DNA of 64,000 nt, from positions 62,001 to 126,000 of the forward strand of contig JBEVTI010000006.1 of NCBI GenBank assembly GCA_041156125.1, in the 5' to 3' direction. Position numbers and translations under genes: made by a program. Positions 33,893 through 43,228 of the stretch are shown one piece after another (the first letter of the stretch is position 1; each line of letters opens with the position of its first letter). The stretch is from Paraktedonobacter carboxidivorans. Its GTDB lineage: Bacteria; Chloroflexota; Ktedonobacteria; Ktedonobacterales; Ktedonobacteraceae. The notes under the pieces were generated by a model. It had not been told where the DNA came from. It did not search any database and saw only the letters and a list, made by a program, of their open reading frames with translations.

Positions 33893-34081
33893 AAAGTATC
33901 TCCAACTCGGTTGTTTTTTTATAGTAATGGTACAATACTGCTGACTGAAAAGACAGGTTATAGCAAGAGAAGGAACGCGCCTCTTTCTGTCCCTCTGGCG
34001 CGCAGCGAAATGTCATGCGGCCAGGTAAGTAAGAGAGCACATTTGAGCCAGGTCTTGCTTTATGACCATAGGAGGCAATTC

Positions 34082-34486
34082 GTGAAAATAGTGATCCTTG
34101 GCTGTGGCCGGGTGGGCGCTCTGCTTGCCACAATGCTGGATAACGAAGGACATACTGTATCTGTAATTGATCAGAGCAACGCAGCGTTTCAGCGCCTGCC
34201 CGGAGAATATAAAGGAAACGAATTTGTGGGCAATGGCGTTGACGAAGATGTACTCGTGCGCGCGGGCATTAAAGAAGCCGATGCGTTTATCGCTGTCACC
34301 AATGGCGATAACCGCAATATCATGGCCAGCCAGATGGCGCGTGAGATTTTTAAGGTCAAGAAGGTAGTGTGTCGCATCTACGACCCCATCCGGGAAGAAA
34401 CCTATCGTGAGTTGGGTTTAGAGACGTTTTGCCCTACTGTCATCGGGGCACAAACTCTTTTTGCTACCGTAACCGACAAGAAATAG
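34082..34486 (+). CDS. TrkA-N (RCK) nucleotide-binding domain protein
   Basis: The 134-residue product is a single Rossmann-type RCK domain with KIVILGCGRVGALLATML at the N-terminus and AGIKEADAFIAVTNGDNRNI. It binds NAD(H) or ATP and gates potassium transporters of the Trk/Ktr type. GTG 34082 is the start, with AGGAGG seven bases before; the longer frame is discarded. The protein stops directly after the Rossmann fold and has no TrkA-C domain. A second TrkA-like gene follows after 12 bases, so the two may form a heteromer. No membrane Trk or Ktr subunit occurs in the window. Confidence 0.88.
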   Translation: MKIVILGCGRVGALLATMLDNEGHTVSVIDQSNAAFQRLPGEYKGNEFVGNGVDEDVLVRAGIKEADAFIAVTNGDNRNIMASQMAREIFKVKKVVCRIYDPIREETYRELGLETFCPTVIGAQTLFATVTDKK

Positions 34487-34498
34487 CAGAGGAAGAAC

Positions 34499-35161
34499 AT
34501 GTATATTATCGTTGGCGGTGGTGGCGATATTGGCTACTACGTCACTAAAAATCTGTTTGCTCGGGGCCATGAGGTACTTCTAATTGAGAGAGATCCAGTG
34601 CGCTATCAATCTCTCAAAGAAGAACTGGGACAGTCGGTTTTTCGCGGGGACGCCTGTGAGGCTCGCACTATGGACGAAGTGGGTGCCAGGCGCGCTGAGG
34701 TGATAATCGCGGTCACTGGCGATGACGAGGATAACATGGTAATCTGCCAGGTTGCGAAAAAGCGCTACAATGTAGGCCGTACCATGGCTCGTCTGAACAA
34801 TCCCAAGCATGAGGAGATTTTCCAGAAGGCGGGCATCGACATTATCGTCAGCCCGACCAAGACCATTCTCTCATTAATCGAAGCAGAACTACCCAGTTCG
34901 CATTTTGTACCATTGATGACTTTGAAAAGCGCTGGATTGGAGATCGTCGAGGTACGCATTCCAACCGAGTCTCCTGTGGTTGGTAAAACACTGGGTGCAA
35001 TCAATCTTCCGCGCAGTTGCAACCTGGCTCTGATCATTCGTGATAAACAGTTTATCTTGCCAGGAGCAGATACCACGTTGCTTGCCAATGACGATGTATT
35101 TGCTCTTGTTAATCGCGAAGGTGAAGAAGGATTGCGTCGAGCTTTTGGTACGCTAGAGTAG
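34499..35161 (+). CDS. TrkA-N/TrkA-C potassium uptake regulatory protein
   Basis: The 220-residue product has a TrkA-N Rossmann domain (MYIIVGGGGDIGYYVTKNL, about 1-125) and a TrkA-C domain at about 138-215 (VEVRIPTESPVVGKTLGAI, then DDVFALVNREGEEGLRRAF). The second domain usually binds a regulatory ligand such as c-di-AMP in Gram-positive Ktr/TrkA proteins, here unproven. It is a cytosolic gating subunit. The gene starts 12 bases after the shorter TrkA-N gene and is translated from ATG 34499 (AGAGGAAGAAC upstream). A long hairpin follows at 35233-35301 facing the convergent transporter gene. Confidence 0.9.
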   Translation: MYIIVGGGGDIGYYVTKNLFARGHEVLLIERDPVRYQSLKEELGQSVFRGDACEARTMDEVGARRAEVIIAVTGDDEDNMVICQVAKKRYNVGRTMARLNNPKHEEIFQKAGIDIIVSPTKTILSLIEAELPSSHFVPLMTLKSAGLEIVEVRIPTESPVVGKTLGAINLPRSCNLALIIRDKQFILPGADTTLLANDDVFALVNREGEEGLRRAFGTLE

Positions 35162-35232
35162 CTTGTATGCATGCTCCCGGCTGTCGTAACATCCGAGCAA
35201 AACACGCTAGCTTGTTTTACCGGTGCAGCCAT

Positions 35233-35301
35233 CTGATGCAGAGGAGAGAGGGCCTGGATCATTATACAGCGACGATCCAGGCCCTCTCTCCTCTGCATCA
35301 G
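35233..35301. terminator. Very long perfect hairpin between convergent genes
   Basis: Arms 35233-35260 and 35274-35301 are perfectly complementary over 28 bases around a 13-base loop, with no T-run on either side. It sits between stop codons at 35161 and 35365. Bidirectional termination or mRNA 3' protection is likely. Confidence 0.6.
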
Positions 35302-35364
35302 AATGGCACAAAAGGCTTTAGCCGGAAGCACAAAGAGCGTTGCCGGCGAGCCGAGAATGACTGG

Positions 35365-36723
35365 TCATAGCTCGGTTTTTGACGGTTTTTCCTCGTCAGC
35401 CACTTCTTGAGAAGACGGGATCACCGCGGGAGCACTCTCTGGCGGGCTGATAGGTGGCTGATTTGTAGCTGCTTCGTGCATCTCTGCCGCATCCTCCAGC
35501 ACATTAGTGTCTTGCCGATTTTTCGCGGCTGCACGCACCTCTGCCAGAGGCTCTGGTGGACTCTTCGAGTGAAGATTATCAATAAGGAAGCCGCTGCTGG
35601 TCACGTTGCTTTTGCGTTTGCGCAGTTGAGAGTTGCCGCGCCTGGTCGCGAGCATCGTGTCAGCGCTTTCGCCGCGGATTGAGTTATACAGACTGGCAAT
35701 CACGACCCAGGACGCGGCGACAATTGGCGTAGCGAGCAGCGCGCCGAAAGCGCCGAACAGTTGCGCGCCGATAACCAGGGCCAGGATGGAGGCGACGGGA
35801 TGCAACCCGACTGCGTGGCCTACGATACGCGGTCCTAGAATATTGCTTTCTACCATCTGGACCACGATAAAGTAGATCAGCACCCAGAGCGTACGCGGGA
35901 AAGGCTCAGGCAAGAGTAGTGAGATCAGAAGTGCCGGGATAGAAGCCAGGGCCGGGCCGACCATGGGAATTGTTTCAAAGAGAAAGGCCATGACTCCCAC
36001 AATCAACGCGTAATTGCCCAACTGGAAGACCCAGCATCCTATGCCTGATAGGATGCCGATAATCAGTGCCAATGTCAACTGGCCGCGGATATAATTACCT
36101 ACCACGCGATTCAGCGCGTCCTCGAACAGCAAGACATGCGGCAGCGAGCTTTTAGGCGCGATACTGACCATCGCATTACGAATACGTTTTCCATCTACCG
36201 TTAGATAGAAGCTCAGCACTACAATGAGCAGGATATTCACCAGAATATCGGTTACAAAGAAGACAATATTCAACGCGTTTGTCACGATATTTTGTAGAAA
36301 GAGAGTTACCTGGTTTTGCAATTGATTCAACGCGTTGGTAATGCTTCCTTGCGAAACACCCTGTTCGAGCAGCCATTTCAGGAAACTCGTGTACGTGGCG
36401 GGTAGATTATTAAAGTAGCTGGGCAGGTTGTTCGCGAAGTATGAGATCTGCTGGATCAGTGAAAAAATGAGCGCATAGCAAAAACCACCCAGCACAGCCA
36501 TGATCACCACGAAGACCAGTAGAGCGGCCAGAGCTCGTGGCATAGAGCGGTGTAAAAAATTAACCAGGGGCGTAACCAGAAAAGCGATAGCCATGGCCAG
36601 CAAAAGTAAGATGATGGCATGGACAAATTGCGACATAATAGACCACGCTGTCCAAAACAGGATGCCAATACAAATCAGGCTGATCAAAATATCCCGGATG
36701 CGTTGCCAGTTGACTCGTTCCAT
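35365..36723 (-). CDS. AI-2E family transporter (PerM-like permease)
   Basis: The 452-residue product has about eight membrane helices (ILISLICIGILFWTAWSIM, AIILLLLAMAIAFLVTPLV, LAALLVFVVIMAVLGGFCY and others) and the family core with ETIPMVGPALASIPALLISL and VESNILGPRIVGHAVGLHP. Members export signals or act as Na/H antiporters; the substrate here is unknown. The last 100 residues form a hydrophilic Pro/Glu/Ser-rich tail (PPEPLAEVRAAAKNRQD to the end) that is longer than in most relatives and probably cytosolic. The start is ATG 36723. It converges with the TrkA genes. Confidence 0.9.
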   Translation of the reverse strand: MERVNWQRIRDILISLICIGILFWTAWSIMSQFVHAIILLLLAMAIAFLVTPLVNFLHRSMPRALAALLVFVVIMAVLGGFCYALIFSLIQQISYFANNLPSYFNNLPATYTSFLKWLLEQGVSQGSITNALNQLQNQVTLFLQNIVTNALNIVFFVTDILVNILLIVVLSFYLTVDGKRIRNAMVSIAPKSSLPHVLLFEDALNRVVGNYIRGQLTLALIIGILSGIGCWVFQLGNYALIVGVMAFLFETIPMVGPALASIPALLISLLLPEPFPRTLWVLIYFIVVQMVESNILGPRIVGHAVGLHPVASILALVIGAQLFGAFGALLATPIVAASWVVIASLYNSIRGESADTMLATRRGNSQLRKRKSNVTSSGFLIDNLHSKSPPEPLAEVRAAAKNRQDTNVLEDAAEMHEAATNQPPISPPESAPAVIPSSQEVADEEKPSKTEL

Positions 36724-37051
36724 TTTTCCTCTCTTCTGTCTTGCCAGGTGTCTCTTTCTCCTCTTATTCTGACAGGTTTATAGAGAAAGTACAAGTTGAG
36801 TGTTGTCAGGTTTTTCTCAGAGAGAATGAAGCAGGAATGGCGCAGCTATTTCGCCTGGAGACGGGCCTGGTACAGGCACGTAATGTCGTCTACCCAGGTA
36901 CCAAGGTACCTGGCAGTAACACCTGTGATATGCAGAGCAGCTTTCTTCGTCAAGTATAATGATAACAAACTGAAAAAAAGCGGGCTTATGTATGTGCCTG
37001 CTCTCTTTAGTGCTGGAAAACTTTATGAATATTTAAAAAGAGGTAGAACTC
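36724..37051. other. Intergenic stretch without a recognised gene
   Basis: Several overlapping frames are open but none has both a ribosome site and protein-like composition. A 20-base near-palindrome with two GGTACC cores lies at 36894-36913. The start region of the small membrane gene at 37052 lies at the right edge. Confidence 0.3.
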
Positions 37052-37333
37052 ATGAATCTGTCTGCTGCCATTCCACCTACACAGATGATCTTATCCTGGG
37101 CACTCCTGATAGTGCTTTGTGTCTGGATGATTTTCTGCGCTTTCCTGGCTCTGCGGCCGCATAAAGCCGGGAAACGTGAGGCCGCGGATGTGCTCACACC
37201 ATCGGGAGCTATTCCTGTGATTGCCTCATCTGTAAGCCTACGACGAGCCACTATGCCAGTCGATGTTTCTTTTAGCAGTGTGCCAGCGCTCCAGGCAGAG
37301 TCGGTCAACGATGTCGGCTCTCCAGTGGCGTGA
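37052..37333 (+). CDS. Small single-pass membrane protein, hypothetical
   Basis: The 93-residue product has one membrane segment at about 11-33 (MILSWALLIVLCVWMIFCAF) followed by a short basic stretch (RPHKAGKR) and a Ser/Val-rich tail. GAGG stands eight bases before ATG 37052. It is followed by a strong terminator at 37371-37412, which supports a real transcript. No family was recognised. An antisense frame at 37033-37308 is also open but lacks a ribosome site, so the plus-strand reading is preferred. Confidence 0.5.
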   Translation: MNLSAAIPPTQMILSWALLIVLCVWMIFCAFLALRPHKAGKREAADVLTPSGAIPVIASSVSLRRATMPVDVSFSSVPALQAESVNDVGSPVA

Positions 37334-37370
37334 CTTTCTTCTCACTGTCAAGCTCAGTATAATCTAGAGT

Positions 37371-37412
37371 CTGAAACGGTACAGTTGCATATTTCTTGCT
37401 GTGCCGTTTCAG
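37371..37412 (+). terminator. Intrinsic terminator between convergent genes
   Basis: Arms 37371-37384 and 37399-37412 pair over 14 bases with one G-T pair around a 14-base loop, then CTATTTTTTAG. It closes the small membrane gene and can also act on the opposing gene whose stop codon is at 37420. Confidence 0.8.
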
Positions 37413-37419
37413 CTATTTT

Positions 37420-38247
37420 TTAGCCTGTCGCATTAAGATTCTGAGAACTGGGCACAAAGGTGCCATGCTGGTTCAGAAACACGAACTGGCTGCCCTGAAC
37501 GCTAACGCTCATATCAGGCTGGTTGTCGTGGTTGAGATCCTGAAAACTTAAAGTAACGGGAGTCAGGTCCTGGCCTGGCCCTAGCAGAGTTGGCCCGCTA
37601 TAGACGACGCTTTTCGAGACATCACCGCCGGGCATCTCGATAATAATGATATGACGATTGAGATTCATTGCTATAAAATGACTGGGATTCTGGGTAGAAT
37701 CATGATGGCCTACCACCGCGTCGGTCTGGTAGGTGCGCGGACGCCCATAGTGCCAGTCGTCAAGTGTCGTTTGCCACCAGTTGCCGACCGCGCTCAAGGC
37801 AATCCAGCCCAGCACCATGACCAGCATGGCCAGTCCGCTAAAGAAGAGCCAGTGGAGACGCCGTGGACCACGCGGCGCGAGCTGTCTACTTCTGCCAGGC
37901 ACTTGCTTTGGCGTGGCCGCTACTGGCTCTTCGTCCTCCTCAAGCGGGATACGCGCGGGCGGCGTCGCGGGGAGCGCGGGCAAGCGGTTCCGCGTGGCTG
38001 TACGTCTTGGTGGAATTGTATGCAACTCGCCTGGCAACCTGGCGGAGCCTCGCTGACTCTGGACATCGCCAGTGAGACCCGTTTCTGTGCTTACATCTGC
38101 TGACCTCTGATAACGCCTGGTGCTGGTCGGCGGACGTGATGGCCACATGTCATCATATTCTCCCTCGTTTAACATCTCTTCGTCAGTAACAGGTTGAGAA
38201 CGAGCTGGCATACGCCTTGTGCTCTGCCGCACGCGCCTGGAGTCCAT
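37420..38247 (-). CDS. Single-pass membrane protein with FG-GAP/EF-hand-like extracytoplasmic part
   Basis: The 275-residue product has a 130-residue cytosolic-type N-terminus rich in R, P, T and E, one membrane segment at about 131-153 (LHWLFFSGLAMLVMVLGWIA), and a C-terminal region with the motif FQDLNHDNQPDMSVSV, which resembles the calcium-binding FG-GAP/EF-hand loop DxNxDNxPD. Ligand and function are unknown. The start is ATG 38247, with GGTGAG four bases before. Its layout (long disordered cytosolic tail, one helix, small outer domain) resembles that of the CHAP proteins in this window, though the outer domain differs. Confidence 0.7.
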   Translation of the reverse strand: MDSRRVRQSTRRMPARSQPVTDEEMLNEGEYDDMWPSRPPTSTRRYQRSADVSTETGLTGDVQSQRGSARLPGELHTIPPRRTATRNRLPALPATPPARIPLEEDEEPVAATPKQVPGRSRQLAPRGPRRLHWLFFSGLAMLVMVLGWIALSAVGNWWQTTLDDWHYGRPRTYQTDAVVGHHDSTQNPSHFIAMNLNRHIIIIEMPGGDVSKSVVYSGPTLLGPGQDLTPVTLSFQDLNHDNQPDMSVSVQGSQFVFLNQHGTFVPSSQNLNATG

Positions 38248-38348
38248 AATCTCACCGCCTCTCTTTTGCGATCGAAACTTTGTTCTATATCGTTAGAAAC
38301 AGTATAGCTCAGGAAGAACATATTTTCAAGGTAGTAGGACCCTATATA

Positions 38349-38602
38349 GGTCATCCCTGATTTTGTAAAATCAGGTCAAAACAGCTTTTGTCTCCCCTTA
38401 CAGGCATATGTTTCTCTTTTCCAGTGAAGTTGCCTCCCCACTTTGGAGAAAAGAAGAGGTTTGGCGGGCACGCCGCGCCTGCCAAACCTCTGCAAAACAA
38501 AAGGGGTAGAGGGTGCAACGCGCTCGTGCTGCTTAGAAAAAATTAGGGATAACTCATAAGGCGGGTCTTGCAAAGCGAGAAGGTGACTTTTAAACAGTTC
38601 TG
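38349..38602. repeat. Dispersed palindromic element (copy 3)
   Basis: The left inner end TCATCCCTGATTTT (38351-38364) and the right inner end AAATTAGGGATAACTCATAA (around 38546-38565) are inverted relatives. The outer right end GACTTTTAAACAGTTCTG (38585-38602) matches those of copies 1 and 5. The core is a hairpin with arms 38455-38469 and 38477-38491 (AGAGGTTTGGC arms, one mismatch), the same core as in the copy at 45097-45344. The outer left end was not located with confidence. Nothing coding was seen. Confidence 0.7.
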
Positions 38603-38672
38603 TTCTATGCTCCTGGGCATATTGTCGAGAAAGTTTTTTTCTGATTTAATAGCCTTATAAAAAGAGATAGGT

Positions 38673-39908
38673 GTGGCAAGACTAATGACTACAAATCAAC
38701 ATTCACGACCCGGGCCGCGGGCTGTGGGAGAAGTGGCGTGGCTGTTTTTGCGCCTGGGCTGCACCGCTTTTGGAGGGCCAGTCGCGCATATCGCGCTGAT
38801 GCGCGAGGAATGTGTGCGCCGCCAGTGGGTCAGTGAGGAGCATTTTGTTGATCTGATAGGTGTCACGAACCTGATTCCTGGCCCATCTTCGACGGAACTG
38901 GCGATCTATCTGGGCTATTTGCGCGCGGGCTGGCTGGGATTAGTGTTGGCTGGTATCTGCTTTATTATGCCAGCAATGCTGTTGGCGCTGGTCCTGGCCT
39001 GGGCTTATGTTAGCTATGGAGCACTGCCGCAAATTGCCTGGTTGTTCTACGGACTTCAACCTGTAATCGTAGGGATCGTGACCCAGGCCATCTGGAATCT
39101 GGCGCGTACCATCTTCAAGGGAGTCCTGGCGGTCGCGCTTGCGCTTCTGGTGCTGGTACTTTATTTGTTAGGCGTAAATGTGTTGATTTTGCTCTTTGGG
39201 GGCGGGTTGCTTTGCGCAATATTGCGCTGGTTGCTTGTGCATTGGAGGAAGCGTCATCTGCCACCAGCCAGCCTGACCCTGCTCTTCCCAGCGCCGCTGT
39301 TCTGGCACGACCTATGGCCACGTCTGGCTGCTATGCCCGCTGCCATCGGGCCAGGCTTGCTGGCAGTGGTCCCTACAGTTGGCCTGGGACTGCTTTTTCT
39401 GACTTTTCTCAAGGAAGGCGCGGTCGTCTATGGTAGCGGGTATACGCTTCTGGCTTTTCTGCGTGCCGATCTGGTTGAGAATCTGCACTGGCTGACCGAC
39501 AAGCAATTGCTTGATGCCGTCTCAATCGGGCAATTGACGCCTGGCCCGGTTTTTACCACGGCGACCTTTATTGGCTATGTGCTGGCGGGCTGGCCTGGAG
39601 CGTTGTTAGCCACACTAGGCATCTTTCTCCCCTCGTTTCTCTTTATCCCATTAATCCATCCCCTGGCCCGCCACCTGCGCAAATCCGCCTGGACCGCGGC
39701 CTTGCTCGATGGGGTCAATGTGGCCGCGCTTGCCCTGATGACAGGCGTGTTGTTCCAACTGGGTCAGCGCGCGCTTAGCGATTTTGTGACCTGGCTGCTT
39801 GCCTTGCTGACCTTTGCTGTCCTGTTGCGCTTCAAAGTAAATTCGATCTGGCTGCTTCTCGCTGGAGCCATTGTAGGCATTGCGCGCTTCTTGCTCTTCA
39901 AGGGCTGA
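38673..39908 (+). CDS. chrA: Chromate transporter family protein ChrA
   Basis: The 411-residue product has two CHR domains, each of about five to six membrane helices. The first contains FLRLGCTAFGGPVAHIALM and FVDLIGVTNLIPGPSSTELA; the second contains FLKEGAVVYGSGYTLLAFL and LLDAVSIGQLTPGPVFTTATF. These matched FGGP and PGP motifs define the ChrA family, which exports chromate with proton coupling. GTG 38673 is used as the start; ATG 38685 is possible. It is a single gene downstream of a palindromic repeat. Whether it confers chromate resistance is not shown by the sequence. Confidence 0.92.
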   Translation: MARLMTTNQHSRPGPRAVGEVAWLFLRLGCTAFGGPVAHIALMREECVRRQWVSEEHFVDLIGVTNLIPGPSSTELAIYLGYLRAGWLGLVLAGICFIMPAMLLALVLAWAYVSYGALPQIAWLFYGLQPVIVGIVTQAIWNLARTIFKGVLAVALALLVLVLYLLGVNVLILLFGGGLLCAILRWLLVHWRKRHLPPASLTLLFPAPLFWHDLWPRLAAMPAAIGPGLLAVVPTVGLGLLFLTFLKEGAVVYGSGYTLLAFLRADLVENLHWLTDKQLLDAVSIGQLTPGPVFTTATFIGYVLAGWPGALLATLGIFLPSFLFIPLIHPLARHLRKSAWTAALLDGVNVAALALMTGVLFQLGQRALSDFVTWLLALLTFAVLLRFKVNSIWLLLAGAIVGIARFLLFKG

Positions 39909-40062
39909 CAAACTTTGGCAAGTTAGCTAGACTGCCCTGGCGTTTTGCCAGCGAACCAGGGCCAGGCTGCTGCGCGGTAGCCATTGCATGGCCCTCCAGT
40001 AGCCTGGCAAGATTGCTTCAGTATAAATGAGTTAGCAGCTTTTTGTAGCGTGCGCGGCTATT

Positions 40063-42888
40063 TCAGGATGCTTGTGTCGTCCTGGTTGTAATCGCAAAGA
40101 TATGCATTTGTCCCTGCTCTGCCGTGGGGAGAGTGACGCTCTGAATGGTTTTGCCAGCTTCGAGGGAGACAGAGGCATAAAAGATATAGGTTGGTATCTG
40201 CACGCGCCCATTGGGAGTATTGTGATATGCCATCGTATACATCACCTGATTACCAAAAGACGGTCGAGCTTTGCCGTTATTAAGGGTCCAATCGCTAAAG
40301 CCCAGGGAAAAGCTCTGGTCGCTGCCATCAGAGTAGTGAATAGTCGCGGTGCCAGAGACTGGTGTACCGGCTGAGGCACCAGCGAAAGCCAGGGTGGTCG
40401 CGTTACTCAATGGATTCACCTCCAGGGTCTGGCCATTGGCGATATAGTTATTCAGTTCGCCTGAATTGCCGCTGGACCATTGAAAGACCGTGCCAGCCTG
40501 GCCGCGAAAGAAGGCATTATCGCCGGGATTACAGCCCTGGGCTTGCAGAGCTTTGGCTGAATAGCTGGCCCCCATGCCATTGAAATTCGCCGCTGTAGGA
40601 TTGCTATCGTCACTGGTGCCAGCGTTATTGTAGCTGCCTGGCGTGCTGTTGGTCGCGAAGGCGAAGATATGCAGCTTGTTTGTGCCAGATGCAGCCGTTG
40701 GCAGGGTCACACTTTTAAGTATCTTGCCTGACCAGGGGATCACTTGCGCGATAAACAGGGAGGTTTTGACCAGTTCTTTGCCCTGGGGACCATAGCGATA
40801 GGTCATAGTCGCGGCAAGATCATTATCAAATGCTGGCTTCTGGCTGGCCCAACTGGTCAGACCGAGCGTGAAATCCTGGCTAGAATTATCGGTATAGTTA
40901 ATGGTAGCTGTTCCGCTACTACTGTCGCCGCTGGCTGAGCCCAGGAAGGCCAGAGTGGTTGTACCCGTAGTTTGTGGTAGCGGCACCGTTTGCCCATTGG
41001 CGAGATAGTTATCTCTACTGCCTGCTGGTTGAACTGGCCAGATAAAGGTTAGATTATGGTAGAGCAAAGAAGAGCCGGGAGTAATGCCCGCAGCCCGCAG
41101 AGCGTTCGCCGAATAGCTATGCCCATTGCCATCAAAATTCGCCAGAATGTGCCCGGAATAGCTATCGTCGCTGACGCCAGTGTTGTTATAGGTCACAGGT
41201 GGAGGCGGAGAGCTTTCAGGTACTATGCCATAGATCGCCAGGTGGGTTGAGGTAGGCACAAAGGCCAGCCCATCGGCCACAATCGGACTGGTAAATTTGA
41301 CAAAGCCCTCTAGCGCGTCGCGGTCGGCATATTGATTGCTACTGTACAATTCTCGGCTGAGGTTAGTCGCATCATATGCGCGTAGGGCCGGACCCTGTGT
41401 ATTGCCTCGATCGATGGTCCAGAGGATACCGTTGGCGGACCCATTGCTGGAGATAACCAGGTTGCCGCCAGTGAAGCCAAAGGCCTCGGGAGTATACGAG
41501 CTAGGAGTGAAAGAGCGAAAAGTGCCCCGGCTGGTTAGTCGATACGCGCCCGTTGGTCTGTTGACGCTGGCCAGATAGACATAACCGTTCCAGTAACTTG
41601 GACTATTAAATAGGCCACCGATCTGTCCGGGCGCGCTTTCTTGCAGCACCTGGTCCACGGTAGTCAGGCGCTGGTAGCCACACGGGTTGGTCATTGTATG
41701 ATACTGCCCCATATGGCGCTGGTTAATGACATAGATGCGTCCCTCTTTACCGGCGGCTATAATCACTGGATGGTCTGGTTCCAGCAGAGGGCCGCTTGAT
41801 CCCAGGTCGGCGTCAATGTGGGAGAGGCAGGCCTGGTTGAAGGGTGTAAAATAATCACGCAGATGGAGGTCGGAGCTAAGCATAACCACGCTATCACCTG
41901 AGGAATGGCCACCGAGATTAAGATTAAAGCCTCCATTGCCGCTAATATAATAAATATTATCATGTTCATCTGCTCCCAGCGCGCCGCCAGATCCCCAGAG
42001 ACCCCCCTCGCGGGCATCGGCTGTATCGTTAAAGACATTAGCAAGGTGTAGTGTAGCGCCGTCAAAAGCATAGCTCATAATCCAGCCATGGTAGGGACCG
42101 TGATCGCAGAAGGAGCCCCAGGCTATGTAGACCTTGCCATTGTTACCCAGCACCAGCGCGGCACGCTGGCGTTCGTAACGCGCGTCAAACGTGATGCGCC
42201 TGTCGATGCTGCCGAGTCCACTACCCGCGATGCTGGCCTGAATGACTATAGAGGCTTTATCCTGGCCGCTGGTAATGTCGAGCGCATGTAAGCGATACAA
42301 GAACTGGCCGTTCTCCCTGGTGAAAGCTACAACATACATGGTCTCAGTCCTGGCATCGATGACTGGCGTACCAGTGATGCCCATCTCTGGAATGGTATCA
42401 TTGCAAGAGACATCCCGGTTCGTTGGAGTGAGAGCGTCGTTGAGCAGGAAGCTCGTGTGCCAGATTAACCCCTGGCCAGGATCTTGCGCGTTGGCATCAA
42501 AAGCGTACACGCTATCATGCTCAGTCGCGACAAAGACCACATTATGCGTTTGATCCTGGATGGTCAGATCTGGCACATAGAGGGGCTGAGCGTAGGTTTG
42601 CCCATCGACTGGATACGCGATGCGTTTGCCAAAATGTTTGGCATTCACATTGGTCGGCGTCAGTATTGTCTCGTGAGTATCCGAACCAGTGCGTCGATTG
42701 TCATACTTATAGGTAAGAACCGCGGAGTTGCTAGCAACTGCGTCCCGCGTGGTCAGGTGAGACAATTGTGCATATGCCAGTTGTTTACTGACAGTTGCTT
42801 GCGCAAGGGCGAGGTTAAGGCACAATGCGCAGGAACTGAGCAAGACGAGCGATGTGGCGATAACGCACACGTGCAGGACAGATTTCAT
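40063..42888 (-). CDS. PQQ/pyrrolo-quinoline-type propeller lipoprotein with two C-terminal repeat modules
   Basis: The 941-residue product has a lipobox LLSSC (Cys about 20), then a propeller of about 500 residues with blade motifs VVFVATEHDSVYAFDA, GTPVIDARTETMYVVAF, AALVLGNNGKVYIAWGSF and VIIAAGKEGRIYVINQR, like outer-membrane assembly or pyrrolo-quinoline propellers. After a PPPP hinge follow two related modules of about 170 residues (about 567-735 and 740-935), each with YNNxGxSDD, ANFxGxGxSYSAxALxAxG and LAFxGSAxG. Such modules occur at the C-terminus of large actinobacterial glycosidases, so glycan binding is a guess. It is probably anchored on the outer face of the membrane. Confidence 0.8.
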   Translation of the reverse strand: MKSVLHVCVIATSLVLLSSCALCLNLALAQATVSKQLAYAQLSHLTTRDAVASNSAVLTYKYDNRRTGSDTHETILTPTNVNAKHFGKRIAYPVDGQTYAQPLYVPDLTIQDQTHNVVFVATEHDSVYAFDANAQDPGQGLIWHTSFLLNDALTPTNRDVSCNDTIPEMGITGTPVIDARTETMYVVAFTRENGQFLYRLHALDITSGQDKASIVIQASIAGSGLGSIDRRITFDARYERQRAALVLGNNGKVYIAWGSFCDHGPYHGWIMSYAFDGATLHLANVFNDTADAREGGLWGSGGALGADEHDNIYYISGNGGFNLNLGGHSSGDSVVMLSSDLHLRDYFTPFNQACLSHIDADLGSSGPLLEPDHPVIIAAGKEGRIYVINQRHMGQYHTMTNPCGYQRLTTVDQVLQESAPGQIGGLFNSPSYWNGYVYLASVNRPTGAYRLTSRGTFRSFTPSSYTPEAFGFTGGNLVISSNGSANGILWTIDRGNTQGPALRAYDATNLSRELYSSNQYADRDALEGFVKFTSPIVADGLAFVPTSTHLAIYGIVPESSPPPPVTYNNTGVSDDSYSGHILANFDGNGHSYSANALRAAGITPGSSLLYHNLTFIWPVQPAGSRDNYLANGQTVPLPQTTGTTTLAFLGSASGDSSSGTATINYTDNSSQDFTLGLTSWASQKPAFDNDLAATMTYRYGPQGKELVKTSLFIAQVIPWSGKILKSVTLPTAASGTNKLHIFAFATNSTPGSYNNAGTSDDSNPTAANFNGMGASYSAKALQAQGCNPGDNAFFRGQAGTVFQWSSGNSGELNNYIANGQTLEVNPLSNATTLAFAGASAGTPVSGTATIHYSDGSDQSFSLGFSDWTLNNGKARPSFGNQVMYTMAYHNTPNGRVQIPTYIFYASVSLEAGKTIQSVTLPTAEQGQMHIFAITTRTTQAS

Positions 42889-43228
42889 GGCAACATCTCT
42901 GAAAAATAGCCTGGTAGGGGCTTATGTAACAGACAAAAGGTAACAGGCATTAGCGCCTATCTCAGTATAGGCAGGCCCTACAAGCCGGATATATTGATAG
43001 GGTTTCGCTAGTTTGTGGTATGTGAGATGTTAGTTGCCATTATCCTTATTTTTAACTACCTGTTTTTTTTTGGAGATATTGTTACATGCTGTTGGCATCC
43101 TGGAGAAACATGGAAAACGCGCCACATTGTGCAAGTGCGCGCAAAGGTCTTGTTTTTTCCATTTGTTATTGTGTATGCTTGTACTAGAAACGCTCGGATA
43201 GCCTAACGCGAATGGTTAACGAAGAGAT
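42889..43228. other. Intergenic stretch; no gene seen
   Basis: A small hairpin with arms 42955-42960 and 42967-42972 lies upstream of the propeller lipoprotein gene. No convincing coding frame or promoter was identified. Confidence 0.3.

Noticed and set aside
36796..37164. 122-codon plus-strand ORF before the small membrane gene
   Set aside because: No ribosome site, no protein-like motif, and it overlaps the better-supported gene at 37052.
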